From assembly GCF_002139935.1 (NCBI RefSeq), contig NZ_CP015578.1, positions 806,001 through 870,000 of the forward strand: a stretch of 64,000 nucleotides of DNA, read 5' to 3'. Source of the stretch: Campylobacter lanienae NCTC 13004. Lineage in GTDB: Bacteria; Campylobacterota; Campylobacteria; Campylobacterales; Campylobacteraceae. Every line of letters starts with the position of its first letter. Position 1 is the first letter of the stretch. The translations under genes were made by a program, and so were the position numbers. Positions 44,411 through 54,192 of this stretch are shown here, one piece after another. The notes below the pieces were generated by a model that had not been told where the DNA came from, did not search any database, and was given only the letters and a program-made list of their open reading frames with translations.

Positions 44411-46984
44411 TTAATCTTTGGTTACGATGATTTGATCATCTTTAGCGTCAATTTTTATGCTATCGCCACTTATGATTTCATCTTTTAAGATCATATCAGC
44501 CACAAGATCTTCTACAAGCTCATATAAGGCTCTGCGAAGTGGCCTAGCACCATATACAGGGTCAAATCCAGCTTGAGAGATTAAATTTATAGCTTCGTTG
44601 CTAAGCTGTGATTTTATCCCACGAGCCAAAAGCTTACTCTCAAGCTCTTTAAACATTATTTTTACAATCTTGCTTAACTCATCTTGACCAAGTGGATTAA
44701 ATATCACGCAATCATCTAATCTATTTAAAAATTCGGGTTTAAAATACTCTTTTAAAGCAAGTTTAACCGCATCATCTCTCTCTTTGCCATTTAATTCCAT
44801 AATCGCCGATGAGCCGATATTGCTAGTTAAAATGATAATTGTGTTTTTAAAATCCACAGTTACGCCCTTGCTATCAGTAGCCCTACCATCATCTAAAATT
44901 CCAAGCAAAATATTAAATACATCCTTATGAGCCTTCTCAACTTCATCAAACAAAATCACGCTATATGGTTTTCGTCTAACTGCTTCAGTGAGCTGTCCGC
45001 CCTCTTCAAATCCCACATATCCAGGAGGTGCACCAAGAAGTCTGCTAACGGCGTGTTTCTCCATATATTCACTCATATCAAATCTTATCATCGCTTTTTC
45101 ATCATCAAAAAGAAATTTCGCCAACGCCTTCGCACTCTCAGTCTTACCAACGCCCGTAGGCCCAAGGAATAAAAAGCTACCGATTGGGCGATTTTGGCTA
45201 CTTAGGCCAGCTTTATTTCTCTTAATAGCCCTAGATAGTGCGTGTAAGGCTTCATCTTGACCTATTACGCTATCTTTGAGATGTTTTTCTATATTTAGAT
45301 ATCTCTCTTTTTCGTTTGTGAGCATCTTGCCAGCTGGGATTCCTGTCCATTTGCTTAAAATTCCAGCTACCATATCTTCATCTACTTCATTTTTGAGTAG
45401 CACTCCACCCTTTTTCATCTCTTCCCATTTAGCTTCTAGCTCTTTTATCTTAGTGTTTGCTTCTGGAATTTTGCCATACTCTATCTCTGCGGCCTTTTCA
45501 TAAGCGTTATTTCTCTTCGCTTGCTCAGCTTCATTTTTTAGAGTTTCTATCTGTTTTTTAGCCTCACTTATACCATTAAATACCGCTTTTTCATTTTTAA
45601 ATTTAGCCTCTAAATTTGATTTTTTCTCATTTAAATTTGCTATCTCTTTTTCTATCTCATTTAATCTATCTCTATTTTTATCTTCGCCCTCCATTTTTAA
45701 AGCCTCTTTTTCGACTATTAAAGTCTCAATCTCTCTTTTAGATTTAGCTAGCTCAAATGGCTCACTCTCAATTTGCATTTTTAATTCAGCCGCTGCTTCA
45801 TCAATCAAATCTATAGCTTTATCAGGCAAAAATCTACCGCTGATATATCTATGGCTTAGCTTAGCAGCTGCTACAAGAGCGCTATCTGTGATGTTTACAT
45901 TGTGATGAACTTCTAGCCTATCTTTTATCCCACGAAGTATTTGTAAGGCCTCATTTACGCTAGGCTCAGCGACATTTACAGGCTGAAATCTGCGTTGTAA
46001 TGCGGCATCTTTTTCAAAATATTTTCTATACTCTTTTAGCGTTGTAGCCCCTACTGTGTGTAACTCTCCACGAGCTAGGGCTGGTTTTAGTATATTTGCT
46101 GCATCCATAGAGCCCTCACTAGCTCCAGCCCCTACAATAGTGTGAATTTCATCTATAAATAATATTATATTTCCAGCCTTTTTAACTTCATCAATTATAG
46201 CTTTTAATCTATCTTCGAACTCCCCTCTATATTTTGCCCCAGCGATTAACGCACTCATATCAAGAGCAATTACTCTTTTATTTGCTAAGGTTGTAGGAAC
46301 TGCTTTTTTTACAATTAATTGAGCCAAGCCCTCTACAATTGCGGTTTTACCAACTCCAGGCTCACCTAATAATATTGGATTATTCTTAGTCTTTCTAATT
46401 AGAATTTGCATCATTCTAGTGATCTCTTCATCTCTGCCGATGACTGGATCAAGCTCACCGCTAGCGGCCTTTTTAGTTAGATCAATCCCAAATTTATTTA
46501 AAGAGTCTAGATTTTCATCAGCAGTTTGGGTATCAATACTCTTACCTCCACGCATTAGCTCTAACTCTTTTTTGATCTCAAGCAAATCTAGATATTTTGA
46601 TAAAATCCCCTTTATAGGCTCACTATCTAAATTTCCAATTATCCAGCTATCAACTGCTATAAATTTATCCCCTAAGCCGATCATTACAGACTTAGCACGC
46701 TCTAAGCTATCTACTAATTCATTTGAAATTTGAATATTATTTTTTGAGACATTTGAGCTTTGCGGTAATTTATCAGCGTTGCTTTTTATATCTAGCACCA
46801 AGGCATCTTTGCTTACATTTGCTTTATTTAGAATTTGATTTAATACTGAGTTACTATCAGCGCTCAAAGCCCAAAGCATATGCAAAGGGACAACTTGTGG
46901 ATTTTTATTTCCAATGGCTAAAGATATAGCACTATCTATTAAATCTTGGCTCATTGATGTTAGTTCATTGAATATATTTGCCAT
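44411..46984 (-). CDS. clpB: ATP-dependent chaperone ClpB
   Basis: Hexameric AAA+ disaggregase working with DnaK. 857 residues: N-terminal domain (about 1-140), nucleotide-binding domain 1 with GEPGVGKT and [15 protein letters not shown], the long coiled-coil middle domain (about 395-520), nucleotide-binding domain 2 with [15 protein letters not shown] and pore GYVG, and a C-terminal domain with [15 protein letters not shown]. It stands alone under a consensus promoter overlapped by a HAIR-like repeat. The dnaK gene ends at 63.5 kb. Confidence 0.98.
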   Translation of the reverse strand: MANIFNELTSMSQDLIDSAISLAIGNKNPQVVPLHMLWALSADSNSVLNQILNKANVSKDALVLDIKSNADKLPQSSNVSKNNIQISNELVDSLERAKSVMIGLGDKFIAVDSWIIGNLDSEPIKGILSKYLDLLEIKKELELMRGGKSIDTQTADENLDSLNKFGIDLTKKAASGELDPVIGRDEEITRMMQILIRKTKNNPILLGEPGVGKTAIVEGLAQLIVKKAVPTTLANKRVIALDMSALIAGAKYRGEFEDRLKAIIDEVKKAGNIILFIDEIHTIVGAGASEGSMDAANILKPALARGELHTVGATTLKEYRKYFEKDAALQRRFQPVNVAEPSVNEALQILRGIKDRLEVHHNVNITDSALVAAAKLSHRYISGRFLPDKAIDLIDEAAAELKMQIESEPFELAKSKREIETLIVEKEALKMEGEDKNRDRLNEIEKEIANLNEKKSNLEAKFKNEKAVFNGISEAKKQIETLKNEAEQAKRNNAYEKAAEIEYGKIPEANTKIKELEAKWEEMKKGGVLLKNEVDEDMVAGILSKWTGIPAGKMLTNEKERYLNIEKHLKDSVIGQDEALHALSRAIKRNKAGLSSQNRPIGSFLFLGPTGVGKTESAKALAKFLFDDEKAMIRFDMSEYMEKHAVSRLLGAPPGYVGFEEGGQLTEAVRRKPYSVILFDEVEKAHKDVFNILLGILDDGRATDSKGVTVDFKNTIIILTSNIGSSAIMELNGKERDDAVKLALKEYFKPEFLNRLDDCVIFNPLGQDELSKIVKIMFKELESKLLARGIKSQLSNEAINLISQAGFDPVYGARPLRRALYELVEDLVADMILKDEIISGDSIKIDAKDDQIIVTKD

Positions 46985-47013
46985 ATTTTCTCCTTAAACT
47001 TTATATGAGTAGT

Positions 47014-47042
47014 ATTATATAACTTTAGTCTGTATTTGTCAA
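47014..47042 (-). promoter_or_regulatory. Consensus sigma-70 promoter of clpB
   Basis: On the minus strand TTGACA (47042-47037), 17-base spacer, TATAAT (47019-47014), about 30 bases before the clpB ATG, with AAGGAG before the start. A perfect -35 and -10 are unusual in Campylobacter, where the -35 is normally absent. Confidence 0.8.
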
Positions 47043-47043
47043 G
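47023..47043. promoter_or_regulatory. HAIR-like inverted repeat, candidate HspR operator
   Basis: CTTTAGT (47023-47029), 7 bases, TGTCAAG (47037-47043). The HspR-associated HAIR consensus is CTTGAGT-N7-ACTCAAG; 11 of the 14 defined bases match, with the right spacing. It covers the -35 and spacer of the clpB promoter, as expected for repression. HspR control of clpB is known in C. jejuni. Confidence 0.6.
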
Positions 47044-47110
47044 GTTTGGTAAATTTTCTAATATTTTTAATCAAATTTAGCTAATTTTTTTAATGTTATA
47101 ACAAAATTAA

Positions 47111-47116
47111 TATAAT
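47111..47116 (+). promoter_or_regulatory. Candidate -10 element of ctpA
   Basis: TATAAT 39 bases before the ctpA ATG; a second AT-rich element GGTAAAAT at 47121-47128 could serve instead. TTGGAG is the ribosome-binding site. It probably drives the eight-gene run to the AEC transporter. Confidence 0.45.
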
Positions 47117-47154
47117 TTTAGGTAAAATAGCTGATTTTATTTTTTTGGAGTTAT

Positions 47155-48432
47155 ATGTTGAAAAGTAGTAGAATTTTACAATTAACTGGTTTCATAAGCG
47201 TTATAGCCGCTAGCGCCATTGCCCTAAATGCTCAAACAACGCAAGATAGCAGAGTAGAAGCCCTTGCGAAGCTGACAAAAACTATAGCCATAGTAGAAAA
47301 GCACTATGTAGATGATATAAATTTCACTCAAATAATTGATAAAACCATATCTGGACTCTTAACAAATCTAGATGCTCACTCTGGATATTTAGATGAAAAA
47401 GCCTTTAAAGATATGTTAATCCAAACTAAAGGCGAATTTGGCGGTCTTGGTATAACTGTTGGGATAAAAGATGGAGCTTTAACCGTTATAGCCCCAATTG
47501 ATGATACTCCAGCTTATAAAGCTGGGGTCAAAGCAGGTGATGTGATATTAAGAATCAATGGCGAATCCACCATAAATACCACAATTGATGAAGCCGTAAA
47601 TAAAATGCGTGGCAAGCCAAACACGCCAGTAGAAATAACCATAGTTAGACAAGGTGAAAAAAAGCCATTTGATCTAAAAATAATAAGGGATATAATCACC
47701 GTAGAATCAGTCCAAGCTAAGATGATTGAAGATGAGAATATCCTATATTTAAGAGTTACAAATTTCGATCAACATGTAACCAAAAAAACTAGAGAATTTA
47801 TCAAAAAATATCCAAAAGCCAAAGGCATAATCCTAGATTTAAGAAATAATCCAGGCGGATTATTAAACCAAGCTGTTGGGCTTACAAATTTATTTGTTGA
47901 AAGTGGCGTTATAGTATCTCAAAAAGGTAGAGATAAAAATGAAGATGAGATCCACTCAGCACAAAAAGGCAACTTCATCACAAACGCACCATTAGCAGTG
48001 CTTATAAATGGCGGAAGTGCTAGTGCTAGTGAGATAGTAAGTGGAGCCTTACAAGATCTAAAAAGAGCTGTGATAATCGGAGAAAATAGCTTTGGTAAAG
48101 GTAGCGTCCAAGTAATTATGCCAGTTGATCAAAAAGAGGCTTTAAGATTAACTGTAGCAAGATACTATCTACCAAGCGGTAGAACTATCCAAGCAGTAGG
48201 AGTAACTCCAGATATTGTCGTATATCCTGGCAAAGTGCCAAACGAAGAGAGTGGATTTAGCATAAAAGAGGCCGATTTAAAGCAACATTTAGAGAGTGAG
48301 TTAAACAAAATCGAACCAAAAAATAAGAAAAAAGATATAGATGATAAAAATACAATAACCCAAAAGCAAATTTATGATGATATTCAGCTAAAAACTGCGA
48401 TAGACTCAATAAAAGTATTAAATATCAAATAA
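47155..48432 (+). CDS. ctpA: Carboxyl-terminal processing protease (S41)
   Basis: Periplasmic Ser/Lys protease that trims protein C-termini. 425 residues: signal peptide (about 1-27), helical N-terminal part, PDZ domain (about 95-175, GGLGITVGIKDG), then catalytic domain with LRNNPGGLLNQAV, NGGSASASEIVSGALQD (nucleophile Ser) and GENSFGKGSVQ (catalytic Lys). A lysine-rich tail follows. Leads the run purC-purS-purQ. Confidence 0.95.
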   Translation: MLKSSRILQLTGFISVIAASAIALNAQTTQDSRVEALAKLTKTIAIVEKHYVDDINFTQIIDKTISGLLTNLDAHSGYLDEKAFKDMLIQTKGEFGGLGITVGIKDGALTVIAPIDDTPAYKAGVKAGDVILRINGESTINTTIDEAVNKMRGKPNTPVEITIVRQGEKKPFDLKIIRDIITVESVQAKMIEDENILYLRVTNFDQHVTKKTREFIKKYPKAKGIILDLRNNPGGLLNQAVGLTNLFVESGVIVSQKGRDKNEDEIHSAQKGNFITNAPLAVLINGGSASASEIVSGALQDLKRAVIIGENSFGKGSVQVIMPVDQKEALRLTVARYYLPSGRTIQAVGVTPDIVVYPGKVPNEESGFSIKEADLKQHLESELNKIEPKNKKKDIDDKNTITQKQIYDDIQLKTAIDSIKVLNIK

Positions 48433-48441
48433 GGAGAAAAT

Positions 48442-49155
48442 ATGGAAAAATCAGAGTTACTTTACGAAGGTAAAGGCAAAAAAATGTGGAGTGTTAAGGG
48501 TAATGATGAGCTATTAATAGCTGAATTTAAAGATGATTTAACAGCATTTAACGCCGAAAAAAAAGGCAACGAAGAGGGAAAAGGTGCTTTAAATAACCAA
48601 ATTTCAACTGCTATTTTCAAACTTTTAAAAGAAAATGGCATAGAAACAGCCTTAGTCGAAAGCATCAGCCCAACTGAACAACTAGTTAAAAAATGCTCAA
48701 TCATACCATTAGAAGTAGTAGTAAGAAATATCGCCACTGGAAGCCTAAGCAAGAGATTAGGCATAAAAGAAGCTACGATTTTGCCTTTTACATTAGTTGA
48801 GTTTTATTACAAAGATGACGCTTTAGGCGATCCATTAATCAATGATGAACACGCAATCTTGCTAAATAGCGTAAAAAGCCAAGATGACCTAGTAACTCTA
48901 AAACGCCTTGGTAGAGAGATCAACTCTATTTTAGCACCATTTTTTGCTTCAAAGAGCTTAAAACTTGTTGATTTTAAAGTTGAATTTGGCTTTGATAAAG
49001 ATGGAAATATCTTATTAGCTGATGAGATTAGCCCTGATAGTTGTAGATTTTGGGATGTTGATACTGGTGAAAAGATGGATAAAGATAGATTTCGCCAAGA
49101 CCTTGGTAGTGTCAAAGTGGCATATGAAGAGGTTTTGCGTAGAATTTTATCATAA
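48442..49155 (+). CDS. purC: SAICAR synthase
   Basis: Phosphoribosylaminoimidazole-succinocarboxamide synthase of purine synthesis. 237 residues with [47 protein letters not shown] and [16 protein letters not shown] after AAGGAG. The three purine genes purC, purS and purQ follow each other. Confidence 0.97.
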   Translation: MEKSELLYEGKGKKMWSVKGNDELLIAEFKDDLTAFNAEKKGNEEGKGALNNQISTAIFKLLKENGIETALVESISPTEQLVKKCSIIPLEVVVRNIATGSLSKRLGIKEATILPFTLVEFYYKDDALGDPLINDEHAILLNSVKSQDDLVTLKRLGREINSILAPFFASKSLKLVDFKVEFGFDKDGNILLADEISPDSCRFWDVDTGEKMDKDRFRQDLGSVKVAYEEVLRRILS

Positions 49156-49176
49156 TTAAATTTAAAAGGATGGATT

Positions 49177-49407
49177 ATGAAAGTAATCGTAAATGTATAT
49201 TTAAAAAATGGAGTCTTGGATCCAGCGGGTAAAGCTACAAAACACGCATTAGAAAGCCTTGGATTTGGTGGCGTAAATGATGTAAGAATCGGCAAACAAA
49301 TCATCTTAAATTTAAACGAGAATACCACAGATGAAGAGATAAAAAAAATGTGTGAAGAGCTACTAGCAAATACAGTTATAGAAGATTATGAGATTCTAAA
49401 AGGCTAA
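49177..49407 (+). CDS. purS: Phosphoribosylformylglycinamidine synthase subunit PurS
   Basis: Small subunit (76 residues) of the three-part FGAM synthase with PurQ and PurL; it bridges the two. Seen: NVYLKNGVLDPAGKATKHAL and LGFGGVNDVRIGKQI. purQ begins 2 bases later. PurL, the large subunit, is not in the window. Confidence 0.95.
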   Translation: MKVIVNVYLKNGVLDPAGKATKHALESLGFGGVNDVRIGKQIILNLNENTTDEEIKKMCEELLANTVIEDYEILKG

Positions 49408-49409
49408 AA

Positions 49410-50075
49410 ATGAGAGTAGCTATCATTAATTTTCCTGGGACAAACTGCGAAAGAGATACAAAATACGCTTTTGATCTATTGGGGTTTGATTCAGAGATAA
49501 TCTGGCATAAAGATAGAGATTTTAAGGCTGATTTGGTAGTATTGCCTGGCGGATTTAGCTATGGTGATTATCTTAGAACTGCTGCTATTGCTAAGTTTAG
49601 CCCAGCAATGCAAACAGTAATAAATCACGCTAAAAACGGAGGATTGCTACTTGGAATTTGTAATGGTTTTCAGATGCTTTTAGAGAGCGGGCTTTTACCT
49701 GGTGCAATGAGACGAAATGAAAATATGAGCTTCATTAGCAAATTTAACCATTTAAAAGTTATATCAAATAAGAATAAATTTCTATCAAATTTTAATAACT
49801 CCGATATAATCGATATCCCACTAGCCCATGGAGAGGGAAATTACTACGCTGATGATGATACGATCAAAAAGCTATATGATGATGATTGTGTACTCTTAAA
49901 ATATTGCGATAGAGATGGAAATGAGATCAATCTAAATGGCTCTGTGGATAATATCGCTGGAATTTGTAATAAAAATAAAAATATTTTTGGTCTTATGCCT
50001 CATCCTGAAAGAGCTGTAGAGAGCATACTAGGTAGCACTGATGGTGCTAAAATGCTTAAAGGATTTCTTTGTTAA
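49410..50075 (+). CDS. purQ: Phosphoribosylformylglycinamidine synthase subunit PurQ
   Basis: Class I glutamine amidotransferase giving ammonia to PurL. 221 residues: INFPGTNCERDT, LPGGFSYGDYLRTAAIA, LLLGICNGFQMLLESGLLPG (nucleophile Cys) and GLMPHPERAVE with the catalytic His and Glu. It overlaps the next gene by 7 bases. Confidence 0.97.
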   Translation: MRVAIINFPGTNCERDTKYAFDLLGFDSEIIWHKDRDFKADLVVLPGGFSYGDYLRTAAIAKFSPAMQTVINHAKNGGLLLGICNGFQMLLESGLLPGAMRRNENMSFISKFNHLKVISNKNKFLSNFNNSDIIDIPLAHGEGNYYADDDTIKKLYDDDCVLLKYCDRDGNEINLNGSVDNIAGICNKNKNIFGLMPHPERAVESILGSTDGAKMLKGFLC

Positions 50076-51223
50076 GGGCTATTTTTGCGATTATTTTGCT
50101 TTTTAGCGTAGGCTTATGTAATGAGCCTACACAAAGGCAATTAATCACCAATGAGCAGATGTTAGGCATAGCTGATACTGATGAGAGAACAGATATTGAT
50201 CCATCGCTAATATACCAAAATATTGATCCTGTCGAGCTAAGCTTATCTAGTAAAAATGTAGAAAAGTCAGCATATATCTATCAGCCTTTTTCTTTAAAAT
50301 TAGTAGCAAATACTGATAAGGTTTTGGATTTTGATATGGAGCTTACGATACACTCTAGTGATATCACTTGGCTAAATCCAAAGCCACTATGGAGCAAAAA
50401 ATCAGCTGGAGTATATGAAACAACCATATATCTACTACCTAGCAGCACCAATGCTAAGATCGATGCGATAACATTAAGCCTTAATAGAAATGGTCTGTTT
50501 TTCCAAGATAAAACCATCAAGCCAAACATCCCACTTATAAAAGGCTTAAGTCCAAAAGATAATTTTGCTAATTTCGTAGGTGATGGCTTAGAAATTAAGA
50601 TGTCAAAAAGCTCAAAATTTGATGAGTATTCGAATTTAACCACCATTGAATTAAGTAGCAAAAATGGGAATTTAGCACTCTTTAATATCCCTGGCAAATT
50701 CGAAAAACAGGGCTTTGATAGCTTAAGGGGTGATTATAAAAACCAAAATGGAATTTACCTAATAATAAGTGATAATAATCTAAGCAACATAAATTTTAGC
50801 TACTACAATCTAACTAAAAATGATTTTGATGAGATAAGCTTAAATTTAAATATCCAAGATAGCGACCTAAGCACCCAAGTGCCACTAAATCCAAAAGATG
50901 GAGAATTTCAACTATATAAAGAGATTAGCGTATATATCGCTATCGTTATATCTTTGCTAATTTTCATTTGGCAAAGAAGCTACTACTGGCTACTAATCGC
51001 AATCGCATTCATAGCCTACTCTCTTTATGATAATAAACCCTTTAGTGATGCCACATTAAAAGAGAGCGCCAAGGTAAGAATCCTTCCAATGCCAAATTCA
51101 ACTATATTTGCTATAACGGCAAAAGAGCAAGATGTAAAAGTTATCACCAAAAAAGATAATTTCACAAAGATAATTTTACAAAACCAAACAATAGGCTGGG
51201 TAGAGAATGAAAATATTAAATAA
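50069..51223 (+). CDS. Exported membrane-anchored protein with C-terminal SH3-like domain
   Basis: 384 residues; I do not know its function. A signal peptide (LRAIFAIILLFSVGLCNE) leads a beta-rich periplasmic domain (about 30-285, resembling BatD-type extracytoplasmic parts), then two close membrane helices (about 290-325: VYIAIVISLLIFIWQ and YYWLLIAIAFIAYSLY), and a C-terminal SH3-type domain (about 335-384, AKVRILPMPNSTIF to QTIGWVENE). The start is TTG at 50069, overlapping the purQ end by 7 bases, with AAAGGA upstream. It may bind cell-wall or help assembly; this is inference. plsC overlaps its end. Confidence 0.78.
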   Translation: MLRAIFAIILLFSVGLCNEPTQRQLITNEQMLGIADTDERTDIDPSLIYQNIDPVELSLSSKNVEKSAYIYQPFSLKLVANTDKVLDFDMELTIHSSDITWLNPKPLWSKKSAGVYETTIYLLPSSTNAKIDAITLSLNRNGLFFQDKTIKPNIPLIKGLSPKDNFANFVGDGLEIKMSKSSKFDEYSNLTTIELSSKNGNLALFNIPGKFEKQGFDSLRGDYKNQNGIYLIISDNNLSNINFSYYNLTKNDFDEISLNLNIQDSDLSTQVPLNPKDGEFQLYKEISVYIAIVISLLIFIWQRSYYWLLIAIAFIAYSLYDNKPFSDATLKESAKVRILPMPNSTIFAITAKEQDVKVITKKDNFTKIILQNQTIGWVENENIK

Positions 51224-51890
51224 GGTAAAAAGCTGGTTATATGCTATTGAGATTTTATTAAGCGTTGTTATCATAGTTTTAATATTTTTTGTAGCTCCAT
51301 CACATAATCTATGGCTAAGGCGCAAATGGACTAGAATACAAAAATTTCTCATCAGATATAAAATCGATATAGTAGGCACACCCGATCCAAGAGCAAATAT
51401 GATTATAGCCAATCACCAAAGTATGCTAGATATCATGGCCTTAGAAGATATCTATCCAGGCAATATCTGCTGGATAGCTAAAAAAGAGATTGGGGATATA
51501 CCATTTTTTGGCAATATAATCAAAGTACCAAAGATGATATCAGTAGATCGCAAAGACCCAAGATCGCTACCAAAAATCATAAAATTAGCTAAAGAGAGAA
51601 TTAGTGAAGGTAGAGTCATAGCTATATTTCCTGAGGGTACTCGTGGAGATGGGAGTAAGATTTTGAAATTTAAAAGTGGCGCAAATATCATCGCTAATAA
51701 GCTAAATTTAGTAGTTCAACCGGTGCTTATAATTGGCTCAAGAAAGATTATAGATAGTAAGACTATTAGCGTAAATTCCGGGTCGTTTAAGGTTATCTAT
51801 ATGGATATTGTGGATACTAGCGATGAAAATTGGCTTGAAAATACAAGAGCAAAAATGCAAACTTTATTAGCTCAAAATTTAGATAAATAG
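51207..51890 (+). CDS. plsC: 1-acyl-sn-glycerol-3-phosphate acyltransferase
   Basis: Makes phosphatidic acid from lysophosphatidic acid at the inner membrane. 227 residues: N-terminal membrane helix (about 12-32), acyltransferase motif I NHQSMLD (H and D), IPFFGNIIKVPKMISVDR (motif II) and FPEGTRGDG (motif III). The start lies 17 bases inside the upstream gene. Confidence 0.94.
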   Translation: MKILNKVKSWLYAIEILLSVVIIVLIFFVAPSHNLWLRRKWTRIQKFLIRYKIDIVGTPDPRANMIIANHQSMLDIMALEDIYPGNICWIAKKEIGDIPFFGNIIKVPKMISVDRKDPRSLPKIIKLAKERISEGRVIAIFPEGTRGDGSKILKFKSGANIIANKLNLVVQPVLIIGSRKIIDSKTISVNSGSFKVIYMDIVDTSDENWLENTRAKMQTLLAQNLDK

Positions 51891-51897
51891 GCTAGAT

Positions 51898-52500
51898 ATG
51901 TTAGAAAATATCATTAATTATCTAGTGAGTTTAGTCGCTGATTGGGGGTATTTGGGGATATTTTTGTTAATGGCTTTGGAGAGTAGCTTTTTCCCTTTTC
52001 CTAGTGAAGTTGTCATGATACCGGCTGGATATTTGGTATATACTGGGCAGATGAATTTATATCTAGCATTTGGTGCTGGGGCATTAGGTAGCCTTGCTGG
52101 AGCGATATTCAACTACTATTTATGCTACTTTTTTGGTAGAGCCTTTATATTAAAATATGGCAAATACATAGGAATCACAGATGAAAAGATGGCTAAATTT
52201 GAGAGATTTTTTAACAAATATGGCGAAATCTCTACATTTAATTGTCGCTTAATCCCAGGAATTAGACAATATATCAGCTTGCCAGCAGGACTAGCTAAGA
52301 TGAATATCTTTACTTTTAGCATTTATACCACGCTTGGGGCTGGGATTTGGGTGGCAATTTTGATCGCTATTGGGTATTATATCGGCGATCAAAAAGAGCT
52401 TATCAAAGAGTATTTAGCTCAAATTACCATCTGTTTATTGATAGCTGTAGCTATAATTACAATTATATATCTATACATACAAAAAAGGTTTAAAAAATGA
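51898..52500 (+). CDS. DedA family membrane protein
   Basis: 200-residue inner-membrane protein of the DedA/Tvp38 family, thought to act in undecaprenyl-phosphate or phosphatidylethanolamine flipping. Seen: ESSFFPFPSEVVMIPAGYLV, GSLAGAIFNYYLCYFFGR, and the conserved FNCRLIPGIRQYISLPAGLA with the family arginines. It sits after plsC, so a lipid-related role fits. It overlaps the AEC transporter by 4 bases. Confidence 0.92.
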   Translation: MLENIINYLVSLVADWGYLGIFLLMALESSFFPFPSEVVMIPAGYLVYTGQMNLYLAFGAGALGSLAGAIFNYYLCYFFGRAFILKYGKYIGITDEKMAKFERFFNKYGEISTFNCRLIPGIRQYISLPAGLAKMNIFTFSIYTTLGAGIWVAILIAIGYYIGDQKELIKEYLAQITICLLIAVAIITIIYLYIQKRFKK

Positions 52501-53402
52501 TAATATACCCTCTATTTTCAATGTTTATACTACTATTTAGCGGATATGTAGCTAAAAGATTAAGAATCATCTCGCCTAATAAGGCTATTGTATTTTTGGA
52601 TTTTGTTTTGTGGTTTGCTTTGCCATCTTTGATTTTTGATAAAGTCTATCATTTGGTTGTGGATTTAAATTTGATTAGTATGGTATTTGTGGGACTTATC
52701 TCATCTGTAATAGCTGCTTTTGTAGCTGTAGCAATGGGATTTATGCTTAAATTTTCAACCGCAACTTTGGCTAGTGTAGCGCTCCTTAGTATGTTTGGCA
52801 ATACCTTATTTATCGGAATTCCTATTATTCAAGGATTATATGGCCAGAGTGCTTTGAGTATTGTTATTTTATTTGATCAAGTAGTTACGGCTCTGCCTAT
52901 TAGCATTTTTGGGCCATTGATTTTGGGTTTTGGGACATCTAAGAAAAGCTCAATAATTCAAAATAGCCTTAAAATTATCAAATTTCCGCCATTTATCGCA
53001 CTGGCTTTGGCTGTGATACTTAAAAATTTTAATCTACCTGAAATTATATTTGAGCCTTTGAAAATGCTATCTAGTAGTATGGTGCCGGTGGCTCTATTTG
53101 CTGTCGGACTTAGACTTGGGTTTAATAGTATTAAAAGCTCTTATAAGGCCTGTTCTGTGGTGATCTTTGCTAAGATGATATTAGCGCCAATTGTATTTCT
53201 ATCAATCACTAAGATATTTGGTATAGAGCTTAGCAAAGAGTGGGTAATAGGATTAATAGAAGTCGCCACTCCGCCGATGGTATTAGCAAGTGCTATGATA
53301 TTAAAAGCAAATCTAGATTCAAATTTGGCTATCTCAAGTGTGGCTATAGGTATGATAACTATCTTTATTACAATGCCTATTTTATACTTTGTAGCTACTT
53401 GA
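52497..53402 (+). CDS. AEC family transporter
   Basis: 301 residues with ten predicted membrane helices in the auxin efflux carrier/malate permease (AEC) fold. Seen: FPSLIFDKVYHLVV, the GNTLFIGIPIIQGLYG motif, and the second-half GLIEVATPPMVLASAMILK motif with the paired proline kink. Transported solute unknown; family members carry dicarboxylates or similar anions. Its end overlaps the convergent fliP end by 8 bases. Confidence 0.88.
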   Translation: MIIYPLFSMFILLFSGYVAKRLRIISPNKAIVFLDFVLWFALPSLIFDKVYHLVVDLNLISMVFVGLISSVIAAFVAVAMGFMLKFSTATLASVALLSMFGNTLFIGIPIIQGLYGQSALSIVILFDQVVTALPISIFGPLILGFGTSKKSSIIQNSLKIIKFPPFIALALAVILKNFNLPEIIFEPLKMLSSSMVPVALFAVGLRLGFNSIKSSYKACSVVIFAKMILAPIVFLSITKIFGIELSKEWVIGLIEVATPPMVLASAMILKANLDSNLAISSVAIGMITIFITMPILYFVAT

Positions 53403-54129
53403 AGCTTTGAACTAGATTACCCACTAGTAAATTCCATCCATCTACTAAGACAAAAATCAGTAATTTAAATGGCAAAGATATCATAACAGGCGGCAACATC
53501 ATCATACCCATAGCCATCAATACAGAGCTTACTACCATATCGATAACTAAAAATGGCAAATACAACAAAAATCCTATCTCAAATGCGGTTTTAAGCTCAC
53601 TAATTATAAATGCTGGTGCTGCTATAGTCAAAGGGACATCATCTATAGTTGTTGGATTAGGAAGCTGGCGAATACGATAAAATAAGGCCAAATCTTTCTC
53701 TCTAGTATTTCGTATCATAAATTCTTTAAATGGCTTTGCCCCTTTATCAAAGGCCTCTTGATAGCTGATTTGCTCATCTAAATATGGCTTTATGCCTTGC
53801 TCATAACTCTGCTTAGCAACTGGTTCCATAATAAAAAATGTAAGTATCAAAGCTATAGATATAAGCACACTTGTAGGTGGCATCTGCTGAGTACCCATAG
53901 CTTGACGCAAAAATGAAAATACAATAACCAATCGCAAAAAACTAGTCATTATAAATATCAAAGATGGCGCCAAAGCTAATATAGTTAAGACTATTAAAAC
54001 ATTTAAGCTAGTTACTAGTTGTTGTGGTGTATCTGGTGCGCTTAAGCTAAGATTCATAGTAGGCACAGTAACCGTATCAGCACCAAAAGCAGAAGCAAAA
54101 ATCAAAAATATCAAAGCCAAATATCTCAA
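53395..54129 (-). CDS. fliP: Flagellar biosynthetic protein FliP
   Basis: Core subunit of the flagellar type III export gate (FliP-FliQ-FliR). 244 residues: cleavable signal peptide (about 1-17), then four membrane segments with TSFLRLVIVFSFLRQAMGTQQ, PPTSVLISIALILTFFIM, FIISELKTAFEIGFLLYLPFLVIDMVV (split) and MMLPPVMISLPFKLLIFVLVDGW (split). It stands alone here, away from fliQ and fliR. It is separated by 63 bases from cmoA on the same strand. Confidence 0.96.
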   Translation of the reverse strand: MRYLALIFLIFASAFGADTVTVPTMNLSLSAPDTPQQLVTSLNVLIVLTILALAPSLIFIMTSFLRLVIVFSFLRQAMGTQQMPPTSVLISIALILTFFIMEPVAKQSYEQGIKPYLDEQISYQEAFDKGAKPFKEFMIRNTREKDLALFYRIRQLPNPTTIDDVPLTIAAPAFIISELKTAFEIGFLLYLPFLVIDMVVSSVLMAMGMMMLPPVMISLPFKLLIFVLVDGWNLLVGNLVQSFK

Positions 54130-54192
54130 AAAAGCCCCTTAAAATAATATTTATTCTACATTAAATTTATTTAAATACTAATAAATCAATAG

